Positions 33,701-45,698 of a stretch of DNA of 64,000 bases are shown piece by piece; positions within the stretch are counted from its first letter, which is position 1, and every line of letters begins with the position of its first letter. Source of the DNA: Escallonia rubra (Eukaryota; Streptophyta; Magnoliopsida; Escalloniales; Escalloniaceae); the NCBI GenBank assembly GCA_033065855.1, contig JAVXUO010001654.1, positions 186,001-250,000 of the forward strand. The letters run 5' to 3'. The position numbers and the translations under genes are program-made. The notes beneath the pieces are model-generated. The model saw nothing but the letters and a program-made list of their open reading frames with translations. It had not been told where the DNA came from and did not search any database.

Positions 33701-35946
33701 AGAGGCATAATTCAGAGCATTATAAGCTTATGGCATTATGGTTTCAGTATTTAATCATTTAATGTACTGGAAAGATTTGGATCTGATCACTAGAAGATCG
33801 AAGAAAAAAGAAGGCGATATGCAGTCATTACTGATATCGCAAATAATGAATACAAATTTGGCCGCTAAAAGGACGAAGGAGAAGCCAGAATTATTTGTAA
33901 AAAAAATGTTACCAGAAGCAGGCAAGTCAAATGAAAAGCTTGTAGTGGCATTTGAATTTAAGATGTTCAACCACCTTTAGAAATCACCGTACTACAAGGG
34001 GAAGGGGAAGCGGAAGGAGGGAGGGAGAGGAAGGATGACATCCTTCAACTCTGCGTAGCATTGTATTGCCTAATCATTCTAAAACGTAAATCTTGTTCAG
34101 ATGCATAACCAGAAACAAGACCATCAAACTTCAATTGACAAACTCATTGAGTTGCTAGTGCAGGTGCGATAAATAAAGAACTCCTACATACTTGACAAAG
34201 TATTACCAGTAAACTAAGGCCAGGATATATCATGCTTCTTCTATATAAGGTTGAAAGTGATATGCCGTGCCTCCACGTACTGCAGAGGAAAACATCAATA
34301 TATTAGTGAGTGATGACTCAGAAAATAATACCAAACAAATGGGAGCCAACTCACATTCAATTCAAGAAATAGAAGAAAATAACCTATATTTCTCTACCTG
34401 TAAAGCAATACCCATTTCCTCCCCTGAACAACTGCTGGGAGTGCAGCATAAAGAGCACCACGTGTCTTCTCGGACAGCAGGAGCGAGGGTTCAGAAGTTT
34501 CTGGAAGGCTGTCTAAAGGTATAGGTTCATTCGGAGTTTGCATAGGAATCCCCTCAGCTCTAGCAACTTTAGCATCATAACCATCATCAACCATCTTGCC
34601 CTTGACTGAGGTTTGACTTCGATAACCACCTAGTTTAGCAGCCTGGCCAATTACTCTGCCAAGAGATTGTTTGCCCCTGGAAAGTAAACTTTTCTTTCCA
34701 CTACTTTCTTTCACAAGTACATCAGACACCAATTCAGCATCCACTTGATGCTCATTTGATGCATTGAGGCTAGAATTACTTTTGGACTCTGAGGGAGCCA
34801 GAAGAGAGTACAGAAATGCAGTGAATGAAGACGTATCAGGGCCGTCGACTAAATCCCCAGAACTTTCCTCAGATATCGACTTTAGTCTTTTTGGCTCAGT
34901 CACATCTTCCTAAAGAAACAAAAGTAGACATAAGCTATCTAATCTAATTACCAGAAGAACATATGAGTCGGTCATTTACGCTTCCGACATTGAATATTAT
35001 CTGTTTTACTATTTACTGGAAGGCTACACTCCATACTGTTTAGTTATACTATAACATCAATCCTGGCATGCATGCGATATAAATCCGACCATAAACAGTT
35101 GAATTTGTTTTTTTCCAAGTACAATCTTCTTTAACGGAGAACTCCATTCCGCATTAAGCTATTCTAGAGCACAAACCCATGATATGCAATGCAAGCAATA
35201 TAAGTGTGAACAGTTTTAAAATTTTGCTTTGCTTCTGTAATATAACTTCAATGTTTCCCAACTACGAAAACCCAAAATAGGAAAAATAGCATCCGTACTA
35301 CCATATCTAACTTAATGTGAAAGAAAAAAGCTTACGTGAATTTACTCCAGTTGAGTTGGCATAAAGCGAGAAATGAGATCGCTTATTAACAATTGTGATC
35401 AAATTAATAGCATTTGAAGGAAATAAGGGGCGGCAAGTATGAAGGGCAGAGAATCAATTAAGGCACGAAGCCCACTTCTCAAACATTCAGTATGCTACAG
35501 TAATACATCGCCAACCCGTTCGCCTTCAAACCCTATTTTAAAACAAGTGCGAAGCAATTCAAAGATTAGGCAACTATCAGCCCCCAAAACTTTGTTGAAA
35601 GTCAATCAAAACTAGCATTTCTATTTCCATTAATGTATCTACAGAAATTTCCATGATAAACCCTAAAATAAACTTCAAAAAACTGGCACATGAGCTCCCT
35701 GCCACTGAAATAAGACAATACCCATGATCACAAAACCCAAACTTTTGCTAAATTTGCAAATGGGTCTTGTAATTGTGATCAAAATAAGGAAATTTATTAT
35801 TCTAGCAGAATAAAGGAACTCACAGGGGGTTTGGAGGAGGGTTTGTCAGAGATAGGGTTGAGGAGGACAGTGGTGAGATCAGACACAAAGTGGACTGCTT
35901 TACTCCTCAACGAGTGGTTACCTTGCTGCTGCTGCTCCCTACCCAT
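30538..35946 (-). CDS. TLDc-domain protein (plant TLD-domain family)
   Basis: Eight exons on the minus strand: 35946-35824, 34909-34398, 34279-34207, 32078-31998, 31903-31840, 31046-30959, 30842-30758, 30621-30538. Every border is GT/AG and phases chain correctly, giving 1110 bases, 369 residues and a TAG stop. The N-terminus MGREQQQQGNHSLRSKAVHF is followed by a polar, low-complexity linker. The TLDc domain fills the C-terminal half: PSLLLSEKTRGALYAALPA, TWRHGISLSTLYRRS, VVGDRKGAVFGGLVEAPLR, GTNNTFVFSN, NRYFTLCSTDYLALGGGDHF, QTYGNSCLAHSEDFEVKEIE and LWGFVYTSKYEEI. TLDc proteins in animals act in oxidative-stress resistance and bind the V-ATPase; plant members are poorly characterised. Introns 1-3 are long, and intron 3 carries a foldback insertion. 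The gene looks intact. Confidence 0.93.
30651..30752. repeat. (GA)n microsatellite filling intron 7 of the TLDc gene
   Basis: Almost uninterrupted GA units on the + strand, i.e. a (CT)n tract in the transcript, beginning six bases inside the donor of intron 7 (30757-30622) and covering most of that 136-base intron. Two purine interruptions (GAGGAGAGGG near 30673, GGGAGGAGGGGAGG near 30722) divide it. Confidence 0.95.
32326..33458. mobile_element. Foldback element inside intron 3 of the TLDc gene
   Basis: Long inverted ends of about 90 bp. The left has TTAGTACCTCGAAACTACAC and TTTTGACACTTAA; the right in reverse has TTAGTATCTCGAAACTACAC and TTTTGACACTTAA, then CTCTTTATTTAC on both. The left half is C-rich on the + strand (32520-32740) and the right half very G-rich (32790-33220). 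No TSD could be fixed, so ends are good to a few bases. The exons on either side are untouched. Confidence 0.75.
32790..33220 (+). repeat. G/T-rich block with repeated G-runs (possible G-quadruplexes)
   Basis: Many runs of three to eight G on the + strand, for example GGGGGGGTGGGGGGG near 32847, GGGGGGGGAGGAGGG near 32958, and GGGGGATGGGGAGGGGGG near 33044, mixed with GTGTGT. In the TLDc pre-mRNA this is a C-rich stretch. Confidence 0.8.
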
Positions 35947-36849
35947 TTCCCAAACGATTATTGTGAATTTGTGATTATGATAATAGTCCCACTATCTTAT
36001 GTACTTCCCTTTTTTCTGTGTTGCTTTTGGTGCAAAGAAAAGATATTCATCAACCAAAAGTTGCTCGCAGCAGAGAATGAGGATATACCCACCGGCCACC
36101 ACCACCCTTCTTTCTCTCTCTTATGGATGGGAAGTTGGATTATCTGGTGAAAGACGAGTGCCTTTCAAGCGACACTGGATTTCTCATCATTTTTCCCGTC
36201 AAAGAAATTTGTCAAAGTATTGGACGAGACTCGGCAACCTCTGCAACCAAAAGAACTTTAATGTATGGATTATGAATATGATGCGTGTAATCTGAGAAAA
36301 TAATAGCATATTCATTTCAGTTCATCTTGTGTGTTATTGAACGTTATATTTATTGTCATTATACTCATTATAATATAAAAAAAAATTAATGTAACAATGA
36401 CAATAATGACGCAGTGTAATCAAAACTAAGAGAATAATATATTCTCACTTTCTATTGTCTGAAAATACATTTTTTTTTTCATTTGATAATAAATGTTATT
36501 ATAGTACACGTAATGAGTATGCTTTAACTGAAGTTAACAGTACGATATTTTTATCATAACAAACTTGGTCTCTATAATTTATTTTAACTAAATTCTATAA
36601 TAAAATTTTAAATTGTGGAGATCAAACATCTTCTTATTGATAGTTATTGATTATTCAAAACTTTCATTTTGTGTCACTTTTAAAAAAAAATATATATATA
36701 ATAGTACTGAGTGTCATAATGTTATACAAGTAGTCATATAACATCAAAATTAGTAGTATAGATAGATAGAAAATCACAGCTTTTAAAAGAGTCATTAGGT
36801 TCGAGGAGCTAACGATTAAGTAAATAATGTGGAATAGTTGGTCAACAAT
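35947..36849. other. Upstream region of the TLDc gene
   Basis: Contains the presumed promoter and 5' UTR of the minus-strand TLDc gene. AT-rich from 36300, with no confident TATA box. Overlapping ORFs at 35890-36295 run antisense to exon 1 and its leader and are not genes. Confidence 0.4.
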
Positions 36850-36922
36850 GACTCCGTGGCCCAATGGATAAGGCGCTGGTCTACGAAACCAGAGATTCTG
36901 GGTTCGATCCCCAGCGGAGTCG
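36850..36922 (+). tRNA. tRNA-Arg (anticodon ACG)
   Basis: 73 bases forming a full cloverleaf. Acceptor stem GACTCCG pairs with CGGAGTC and G is the discriminator base. The D-arm has GGCCCAATGGATAAGGC, the anticodon arm CTGGT-CTACGAA-ACCAG has ACG at 36883-36885, and the T-arm CTGGG-TTCGATC-CCCAG contains the B box GGTTCGATCC. No intron, CCA not encoded, as in eukaryotic nuclear tRNA genes. A T-run terminator follows at 36934. Confidence 0.97.
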
Positions 36923-36933
36923 TTTCCTGTTTC

Positions 36934-36938
36934 TTTTT
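36934..36938 (+). terminator. RNA polymerase III terminator of tRNA-Arg
   Basis: TTTTT twelve bases after the tRNA gene, the standard oligo-T stop for Pol III. Confidence 0.75.
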
Positions 36939-37736
36939 AAGATTTCTAAGGTGGTTCCCTGTCTAAAATTTTACACAATGTGTTAAGTTCAAAATGGTAA
37001 ACGCACGTGAAATCTTCTCTGGAGTGTAGATAAAAAAGTTTTCACAATTTCAAATTCTCAATTTACTATTGCTAGCTTGCCTGTTACCATCTTTCGTGCT
37101 TTTACTGCCTCCAACTTCAAAATATTTTATGTCCTTTTTCTTTCTTTTGTTTTTTTTTTTTTTTGGCTCTCTTCTCTCTAATAGAAAAAGAAGCTTCTTT
37201 TTTATTGTCATTCTTAAATTTTGTTTTCGAATACACCAAATTTAAAAATTATAAATAACTTCTTGGGTATGAGTTGACTCCACTCCATCATTTTGATGTA
37301 TATATGCATCAAAATGCATTGAATTCGATTTTTAAACAACGTAGAAGATTCATTGTTTCTTTCAAATTACATCTTGTGATGCACACAAAAACATTGAAAT
37401 TAGAAAAAATGGTAATCTGATGCGTGATTAGTTCCATCACTTTTGCAAATACGCACCCATTCTTGCATGTGCATAAATGAGTGTATTGATAGCATATACT
37501 ACAATTAACAACTAAGATAAATATTAGAAATTCAGTGTAGTCTCAAACAAATATGGACCTAGGTTGGAAGTTGTGATTTGTCATCATAGAGGGCTAGATC
37601 TGACATAGAGCAAAATTGAGAGAGAGAGAGATTAGCGACCAATAGTTATTGGTGGTGGAAGGAATTCGAGTGGATGGAGGGAAGACGAATTAATGGAGGT
37701 GCTATGAAGGAAGATGATTGCCTTGTTGGGGGCATC
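36939..37736. other. AT-rich intergenic DNA
   Basis: No gene. A T14-type run near 37149-37164, a short palindrome around ATGTATATATGCATCAAAATGCAT near 37297, and a GA repeat at 37618-37631. Confidence 0.45.
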
Positions 37737-37741
37737 GGGGG

Positions 37742-38167
37742 TGTTGCTGCTAAAAATATGCTCCGTGTATTTTCTGGAACCCGAGTCTGGACCGATGATC
37801 TGCAAGACAGAAAACGAGTGACCGCCGGGTGGGGTTTTCGGCGAAGAACTCTCTGATGCTTAAGTCAAAGCGCAGTTACAGAATAATAACTCTAAAAAAG
37901 CATGAAAGACACAATGTGTATCTATGTATGTGTGTCATTGTCCTATACATGGGGGGTAGACCCCTTTATATAGTGGTACGAAGAAGAGCCCTAGTAGGAC
38001 TGGGCTATGAAAAAATCCAATCAGGATTGTATTAGGATCCTAGAGGATCATGTGTCTATCTCTGATGATAGAGTTAGAATCCTTGATAAGATAATTATCG
38101 ATATCCCAGTTTGACTGGGATTGCCGGGTATTCCCCAATTATTGGGAGTTATATTTGAGTTATATCA
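37742..38167 (+). repeat. 5' LTR of the LARD-like element
   Basis: 426 bp, TG...CA ends, with a TATA-like CCCCTTTATATAGTGG near 37961. Matches 43115-43531. Confidence 0.88.
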
Positions 38168-38829
38168 TAAGCCCCCAACTTCTTTAGCCTAAATGTTTGG
38201 CTGAGGAAGTTTATACATGGTGTCTCGAGACATGCGTCAGATTTGTAAGGGATTCTCCATCCATTTGTAGGGGTAATTATATTTCTCTCCTCCATGTGCT
38301 TCGACCTAAGCTCTTGGGAGCTTCGGCCTTGGAACTTTGCACAAGTATGGCGGTAGAACCCTAGCTCTCAAGAGCTAAGTCTTAGAATATGGCCTGAGTA
38401 GGCTATTCGAAACCATCTTTAGGAAGACGAATCATGGGATCTCGAGATCCTTTAGAGGTTGTGCTCCATGATAGCCTCTCTCGGGAGAGGACACAAAGCT
38501 GTGCATGCAAGTTGTTGCATGTGCTAAGTGTTTGAATGTCCCCTCGAGGGGTCACCTCTCCATTGGAGGGTATTCACTTAGTGCAAGTGTGTTCTTTAGC
38601 TTGAGCTGACCACATCATGCTTGCGTTTTACTTTGACGTGAACTCTTATCATCAGCTAAGAGCTGGCAAAGAAGCTTCGCACTCACGCTTAGCTGGGTTT
38701 TGAATTGACAAAGAATGGTGGGGGGATGAAGTCCCATAGTCCTTTGCCGTTTCACGGGTTAGAACTGTGGCTAAATCCTTCCGATAGAAATCGAGTTCTA
38801 TCCTGTCACCTTTGGGGGTGTTCGTCCCT

Positions 38830-39335
38830 CGAGGGACTGCCCTAGAGGGCTAGTGGAACGTAGAGTTCTAGTAAGCGCCCTTGAGGGCTGATGGAGCGCA
38901 AAGCTCATAAAATACCCTCGGGATTTTGACGAAACTTAAAGTTCTCGTTGTACGCACCCTCGGGGGCGGATAGAGTGCAAAGCTTATGAAAATACCCTCA
39001 GGGGTTTGATGGAACTTAGAGTTCTTGTCGTACGCGCCCTTGGGGGCCGATGGAGCGCCAAGCTCATGAAAATACCCTCGGGGGTGTGACGGAACTTAGA
39101 GTTCTCGTCGTACGTGCCCTCGGGGGCGAATGGAACGTAGAGCTCATGAAAATACCCTCGAGGGTTTGACGAAACTTAGATTTCTCATCGTAAGTGCCCT
39201 TGGGGGCGGATGGGAGCAACGCTCGAAAAATACCCTCGAGGGGTTGACGGAACTTAAGGTTCTCATCATACGCGCCCTCGGGGGCGGATGGAGCGCTGAG
39301 CTCATGCAAATACCCTCGGGGGTTTCGGTCAAAGC
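38830..39335 (+). repeat. About 87-bp tandem array, roughly six diverged copies
   Basis: Each unit has GCCCTCGGGGGCGGATGGAG, GAGCTCATGAAAATACCCTCG, and GACGGAACTTAGAGTTCTCG-CGTACG in order. Copies differ at many positions. Reading frames over it on either strand (for example 39064-39441, minus) are products of the array. Confidence 0.85.
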
Positions 39336-40371
39336 AACATGTGCTTGTTGTCTCGCTAAATAAGAAGGCGCGGGGCATTAAGCCTATAATATGGCCGCTG
39401 CTATGAAGCCCCTCTGTCTTTAAGAAGGCATGGATATACAATTACGGCTTTTCAGCCTATATGTAGGGCCTGATTGCAAGAAGACCTGTGGGAGCAATAT
39501 ACAAGACCATAATCCGCCTGCTAGACATGAATAGCATATAAAGCTAGATGACGTGGAGTCCGTCTGAGCAAGATGTCACTGATAATCAGTAGAGAAGTTG
39601 CCACAGTTTATCGATATACTGATAAACAACTAGATTCAGTTTGCTTGGTTGCATGAGCTTGAGCTTGCAATTGTACTAAACATAGCTGTCGATGAGTTCT
39701 AATTCTCTCGATACGGTGGTAGCATGTGTGCTTCCATCATTGTTGAACTAGCTTCTCAACGAGCAGCGATGTGAATACACCATAGATAGAGGTCCATGTA
39801 CGATCATGAGACGATATATAATGCCGTGACGGCAAGATACTGCAGCAGAAACCCTAGACATGACTTTTAAGTCATCGAGTGCTGTGAACTTGTTCCTTGC
39901 TTAAGAAGTGGTTTATACGTCACTGTTGATGCTCGCATGCATTGTTTAAATTCTTGCAAGAAATAAAAGTACATGATTGAAAAACAGCCTCTGAAGCAAT
40001 AAAGCATATAAAAATGCAACTAAGTTTCTAACACAGAATTAACATCGGTGTTTTAGTCATTGCGGCCCCATTAGGGTTTTGTCGGTTAGCCGACATGGGT
40101 GTGTTGCATTGCATGACGCAGGTGAGCTTAAATTGTCATAGCAGTTGGAAGCCCCGACTTGTGACGTGCTTGCGCCAATGGACGTAACTGCGTAATGCTA
40201 GACAAAATTAAATAGGTCTAGGCATTGAAAGTGCACAGAAATAGGCATTTGGAAGGCTTGTTAGTGCCTAAAATTATAGTTGCTTTATTTTTTAGTGACG
40301 TGCCTCGCAATATAGAATGTGCGCACACTTTAAAGAATGCACATCATATGTGAATTAAATGAGACCCTATG

Positions 40372-41792
40372 TGAAACCAATAAAACAACCCCAGAGGGGG
40401 TGAATAGGGTTTTTGAAAATTAATGGGGAATTTAAACTAAGTACAATCATAAATCTCAATCAAATCAAGTAATATTTCAATGAAGATGCTAACCAAACAA
40501 TCTCAAACAATTAAAGAGCAATAAGTAAAGAGATTGAGTTAGAGATACTTGACAAAGAGATTTAAATGGTTCGGCTTGAACTATCCTCAAGCCTATATCC
40601 ACCTCTTCAAGGAAGTCCCTTGCAAGAGCACTAGAATCCACTAGCAACAATCTTATTCCGGGTCAAGATCAAAACCTTTACAACACTTGGTGATATCCCC
40701 ACACCAAGCACAAGCCTTGAATCCACAAAGCTCTCCAAGACTTGACAAACCCAAGCCTTGATCACAATCCTTTTACAAAGATCAATTGTGTACAAAGAAA
40801 CCCTCTTGAAAGGAAATGAGTACAAATGAAGCTTTAGTGCAATAGAGAGATGAGAGAATTGATGACTTGAAGGATGCTCACTCTCAATCAAAAAATTGCT
40901 CACAAAGATGCTCTCTTTAATGATGTAAAATCATGAAGATGAAGAGAGATAAGTTTAATCTATGAGCCTTGATGTTTCTCTAATGAATGGAGGCTTAGAA
41001 TGTGGTTTCCATGGTGTATGATGAAGCCCCAAGTCATTTATATAGAGAAGAGATCAAATATAACCGTTATAGGCATAAAGTGAGCAAAACTGCCATTGCA
41101 GTCGACTGTATTCCCAATGCAGTCAACTGTATTCCCTCTAAAATAGCCGTTGGAGTCTTGTCCTAAAAAATAGCCGTTGGAGCTGAATTTTGACCAATGC
41201 AGTCGACTGTATTACCCTACTGCCAATCGGTTGCCTCACAGAACCCCCTTTCCTATTTTGGGCATAACTTTCTCTAGAAAAATCGGATTGAGGTGCCGTT
41301 TTTTGCGTTGAAAAGCTAATGAAAATTTATATCAAGATATGAAAAGTTTAGTACCAAATTGTTTTTTGAGAAAATCTGAGTAAGCTCCAAAGTTCACTCA
41401 TTTTCAAGAACCACGCTTGTGTGAATGGTTATGAACTCACATGCAATGCACAAGGTGTCCTAAGATCTTTTTAGGTCATAGTCATCAATCCAAGTATCAA
41501 ACCAAGACTAGTTACATAATAGGAAATATCAATTATAATCGATAGTAACTTAGCCGATGCATTCTTTGTTGCTCTTCGACATTGGACTTGATGAAGCTTC
41601 TATAGCATGTCCACTATAACTTTAAGCTTCTTTGGCTTTAATCCATCTATCCAACTTCTCAAATGTGTCTTCATGAGTGTGCACGTATATACCTACTAAG
41701 AATACACTCAAAGCACACATTAGAACATAATCAATGTGTAGTTATCATCAAAACAAGATGTAAGCCTAGGTTATCCAACCATAGGGTTAACA
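40372..41792 (-). mobile_element. Solo LTR of the copia-type family, minus orientation
   Basis: Plus strand begins TGAAACCAATAAAACAACC and ends GGGTTAACA. Exact TSD CTATG at 40367-40371 and 41793-41797. 1421 bp. It contains one perfect CAGTCGACTG (about 41100) and relatives. It sits inside the LARD-like element and so is younger than it. Confidence 0.93.
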
Positions 41793-43114
41793 CTATGGAT
41801 CTTCAATCTAGATATGCACTCTAAAATTCTTAAGCCTTTAAAGAGATTATGGTGCATGCCTTTTGGGTCTAAAATACAGATATGCATTTGCATGTAAATT
41901 TTCATGCTTTAAAAGCGTATGGCCCATGTCGAATAAACGAGACCCTAAGGGTCTTAAATATAAATAAGCATCTTTCATAGGCCAAAGTCTAATTCTTTTT
42001 AAACAATGTGGCATATGTGGAATAAATAAGACCTTTGCGGGTCTGAAAGTAAATATGCATAACCTTTTATTTCTCTTCTCTGCACCTTTTCTCTCATTGA
42101 CAGAAGCATGGCTACCTCTACTGTAGGTCAGATCATGTCACCGACGTCAAGCAAAGAAGGATCGGCGATGGGTCATTCTGGTTGCAAAAGACCCACCGGC
42201 TGATGCATCGCCGGATGGGGGAGCCTGATTGGTGCTAGTACGGCGGTTGTGTGGTGGCACTGCTGCTGGCGTAGATTTATATGAATGGATGGCGATGAGA
42301 CGGCGACGCGACGCCGACGATGGCGCCGTCGCACTGCGGCCAATCACGGTGGGGTAGATCTGGAGTAGATCTGGTGCGGCTGGTGGCTGACGATGTGCCG
42401 GCGACGGCGCCGTTACGAAGTGCTAATTGGGCGGTTAGTGCAAGCGCTACTTGTTGCTACGTCGGGATCGGCACCGACTGTTTTACGGCGATGGTGGTTT
42501 CCCGGAGGACCTACCGTGGTGGTAACGGCGGCATCTTGATGGGCTTCAACAATGCTTCTCGCAATTGCAGCGGCGACGTTTGCTCATGATAGGCGGTGGC
42601 AGCGCTGCCTTTAACCACGACGGGGCTGCCGTTAGCTGTGCCGGCAATCACCATTTTTTTTAAAGGAAAGAGATCGCGAAGCGTTGCGATTGTCGGCGAG
42701 TAGTTAAGGATGGCGGTGGTGTCATTGCCTTTTGTTCATGGTGGATGGCGCGACATCGGGGAAGGTCGCGGTGGACACCGGGACGTCGCTAATTTTTTTT
42801 CTTTTTTCTCTTTTTGTCGGTTCTCTGGCAGCTTTGTGATGGTTGTGCCTAGTTGCCGTCGAATTCCAGAGGTGGCGCTGCCGATTACTGTTTTGAGTCA
42901 AACGGCAACGGTCTGGGTTAATTGATCTTGAAAATTTTGAACTCTGAATTTATTTTCTCTGATACGGCAGCTCCGCTGTGACGGTTGGAGACCCGCATTG
43001 GCAGCACTTGTGTTGGTGGTTCTGACACATTGCTGTCGTCGTTTGCGAAATGAGTGTTTGAATTTTCTTGAGGTCGATTGGCTAGGCTGGTGGGTCCTAT
43101 GGATGGCGTCAATC

Positions 43115-43531
43115 TGTTGCTACTAAAAATATGCTCCGCGTATTTTCTGGAACCCAAGCCTGAGGATCTGCAAGACAGAAAACGAGTGACCGCCGGGTGG
43201 GGTTCCTGGCGGAGATTTCTCCTATGCTTAAGTCAGAGCGCAGTTTTAGAATAATAACTCGGAAAAAGAATGAAAGACACAATGTGTATCTATATGTGTC
43301 ATTGTCTCATACCTGGGGGGTAAACCCCTTTATATAGTGGTACGAAGAAGAGCCCTAGTAGGATTGAGCTGTGAAAAAATCCAATCAGGATTGTATTAGG
43401 ATCCTAGAGGATCACATGTCTATCTCTGATGATAGAATTAGAATCCTTAATAAGATAATTATCGATACCCCAGTTTGACTGGGATTGCCGGGTATTCCCC
43501 AATTATTGAGAGTTATATTTGAGTTATATCA
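43115..43531 (+). repeat. 3' LTR of the LARD-like element
   Basis: 417 bp, matching 37742-38167 with small indels; followed by the TSD GGGGG. Confidence 0.88.
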
Positions 43532-43536
43532 GGGGG

Positions 43537-44996
43537 TGTTAATGTGATCAAATGTAATGTGCTAGTAAATCTAGCACACTCTCTTCAAGTGCTTGGAAAA
43601 TGCATATCAAAATATCACTTGGGTGGAATGTCCACACACGTTGACACTCCCAGATTTCATTAGTAGAAAGCATCGTATAATTCGGGACGCTGCATATCAC
43701 TTTAAGTACTAGGAAAAAAGCATGTGAAGATATTGTATGTATAATCGTATTTTACTGGCTGAATTTCTTATATAATAACATTGTCTCTCTTTGCCCTTTT
43801 TTTTATCACATCATCTCTCCTTTATTCAACGATTCTAAACGATAGGAGGGTCTGGGACGATACGATATTTACTATTTGCTAGAATGGGAGCAACTCCACG
43901 TGCACACTCATTTTTCTATAGAAAAAGACGAGTATGAGGTGACACCTTACGCCACATATCTAAGATGACCATAATAAGTCACCAAAAAAATCCTATATAA
44001 AAAAAAATCAATGCCTTGGATATTATAGACTTGCCAATTTAATCATGCATACTGAATTTTAGGTCGATCGAAGGTCAAGATATGTCCAATTTGTAAATAT
44101 TCGTTTCATAACACATATTATCTATACCTTGAACACTATTTGAACCAACTAGGCATCTATTCACTTCAGACTCACTTGAAATTCGAATGCACAATGTTTG
44201 TGTAGTAGATCGGTAATCCAATGGTGGGGCTTTGCAAATATGATTTCCATTAGGAGTTATTAAGGGTCACCTTAAATACACCTGAGAAGTTCCAGCCCAA
44301 AATATATGAGTGATGATTCCGTATGACTCCCCAAATCAGCATGCAGGTTTTGTTAATCTATGTTTGTTGGAGTATATATTATAGTTTGACCCTTCTTGTG
44401 CAATAACCATATTTGGTCTCTTCCTATAGAACACACATTTCGAATTCTTCCTCTTCATTACCTCTTTACGTTTTCTCTGTTTATTGAGTTTGGTTTTAGT
44501 TGTGAGGATTCGAAAAAGTGTTATCTTATAAAATCAATCATATTTATTTTTGAACTGTACTAAAAAAATATAAATTATAAGTATTTTTTTTTCATATTTA
44601 CCCTTTTTACACTTTTTTATTATATTTTTCTCTCAACATTTAATCCTCCACCAACCCATTTTCTCTATCTTGTCCCATTTTCTCGCCTCCCCCTTTTCTT
44701 TCTCTCTCTCTCTCTCTCTCTCGGTAGAATGAACCACTCATAATATATGACTCATATCTTAAATAAGCGTACAACTCAAAATATGAGTAAATAATTTGGG
44801 ACGGAGGGAGTATCAAGTTGGGTGTTAGAGATAGACTATCCTTCATAGGGAAGAAAGTGTAGTCCTTGAGTCAATTTAATTTAAAGTACCCTGTGATGAC
44901 ATCTTCGAGGGCTTTGTTCTTATCTACTCATATGTTAGGGAGAGAGGTGATCGCTTTTGTTAAGTTGTGTTTATGGTGTCAAGTGTTGATTATTTA
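43537..44996. other. AT-rich intergenic DNA with a Stowaway-like end near 44790-44812
   Basis: No gene recognised. AATTTGGGACGGAGGGAGTA near 44793-44812 is the reverse of the TACTCCCTCCGTCCCAAATT end common in plant Stowaway MITEs; the matching second end was not found, so it is a fragment. A (TC)n run lies at 44699-44722. Confidence 0.5.
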
Positions 44997-45604
44997 CATA
45001 ATGCTAGAGGTGTCAATGGGCCGGGCTTGGGCTGGCCCAGCGGGCTAAAAAAGAAAAAGGGCAGGGGCCGGGCCACTGTGGTGGAGAAACGGGCTGGCCC
45101 GGGCCGGCCCAGAGATGAGGGGTAATTAACTAGGCCCAGTCCAAGCCTTGGCCCTAGGCCCAATATTTAGGGCCGGACTTGGGCCGGGCCCGGGCCCAAC
45201 CTGTTTTTTATATTTTTTTATTCAAAGTAAAGACTTTAATTGCGGTATTTTCTTGTTATTATGTAAGAAAATTGTAATGTAATAATGCGTGTATACATAT
45301 TACCACATATATGTGTATGCAAGCAAGTGAAACAACTTAAAATGCCCTAGACATGCACACAATAATCTTTGTTCACAACCTATTCGGACCGCACCCCAAG
45401 GCCCGCTAAGGGACCCTATTGCACAACACGTCACCCGCTTGGCAGTCAAGATCGCTCAACATCATTGCTTGGTCAAAGCGCTCGGCACCTCGAGCATCCG
45501 GACGGCGATCGAAAGTGTGCCTCCCCCCGAGGGGTCGGCCACCCACTTGGTAAGGGGGTCGGCCACCCTCCTTGGTAGGGGAGGGTGACCTCCCTTGCCC
45601 TTTA

Positions 45605-45617
45605 GGGGGGGGGGGGG
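45605..45617 (+). repeat. Poly-G run (13 bases)
   Basis: Uninterrupted G run within the gypsy-type solo LTR; its length is prone to assembly error. Confidence 0.9.
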
Positions 45618-45698
45618 ACCTGTTGTACGACACTGGCTTCTTGCTCAAACAACACTCACCCGCTATCTTCAGTAGCGCGACGCTCATTGTTGCCCGCA

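Larger units (their letters stand above)
37742..43531 (+). mobile_element. Non-coding LTR retrotransposon (LARD-like) with TSD GGGGG
   Basis: Two LTRs of about 420 bp (37742-38167, 43115-43531) running TGTTGCT...TTATATCA, over 90% alike by eye. TSD GGGGG at 37737-37741 and 43532-43536. The 4.9-kb interior encodes no gag or pol, carries an 87-bp tandem array and is split by the copia-type solo LTR 40372-41792; without it the element is about 4.4 kb. No canonical primer site follows the 5' LTR (it continues TAAGCCCCCAAC) and no clear polypurine tract precedes the 3' LTR. Mobilisation would have depended on another element. Confidence 0.82.

Noticed and set aside
35890-36295. Two + strand ORFs upstream of the tRNA
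   Set aside because: Antisense to exon 1 and the leader of the TLDc gene; no recognisable product.
39064-39441. 125-codon minus-strand ORF
   Set aside because: Spans the 87-bp tandem array; repeating peptide with no family similarity.
42085-43100. Possible gag start (ATGGCTACCTCTACTG) and GC-rich ORFs in the LARD-like element
   Set aside because: Frames are short, with no gag domain, zinc knuckle or pol motif; composition alone explains them.
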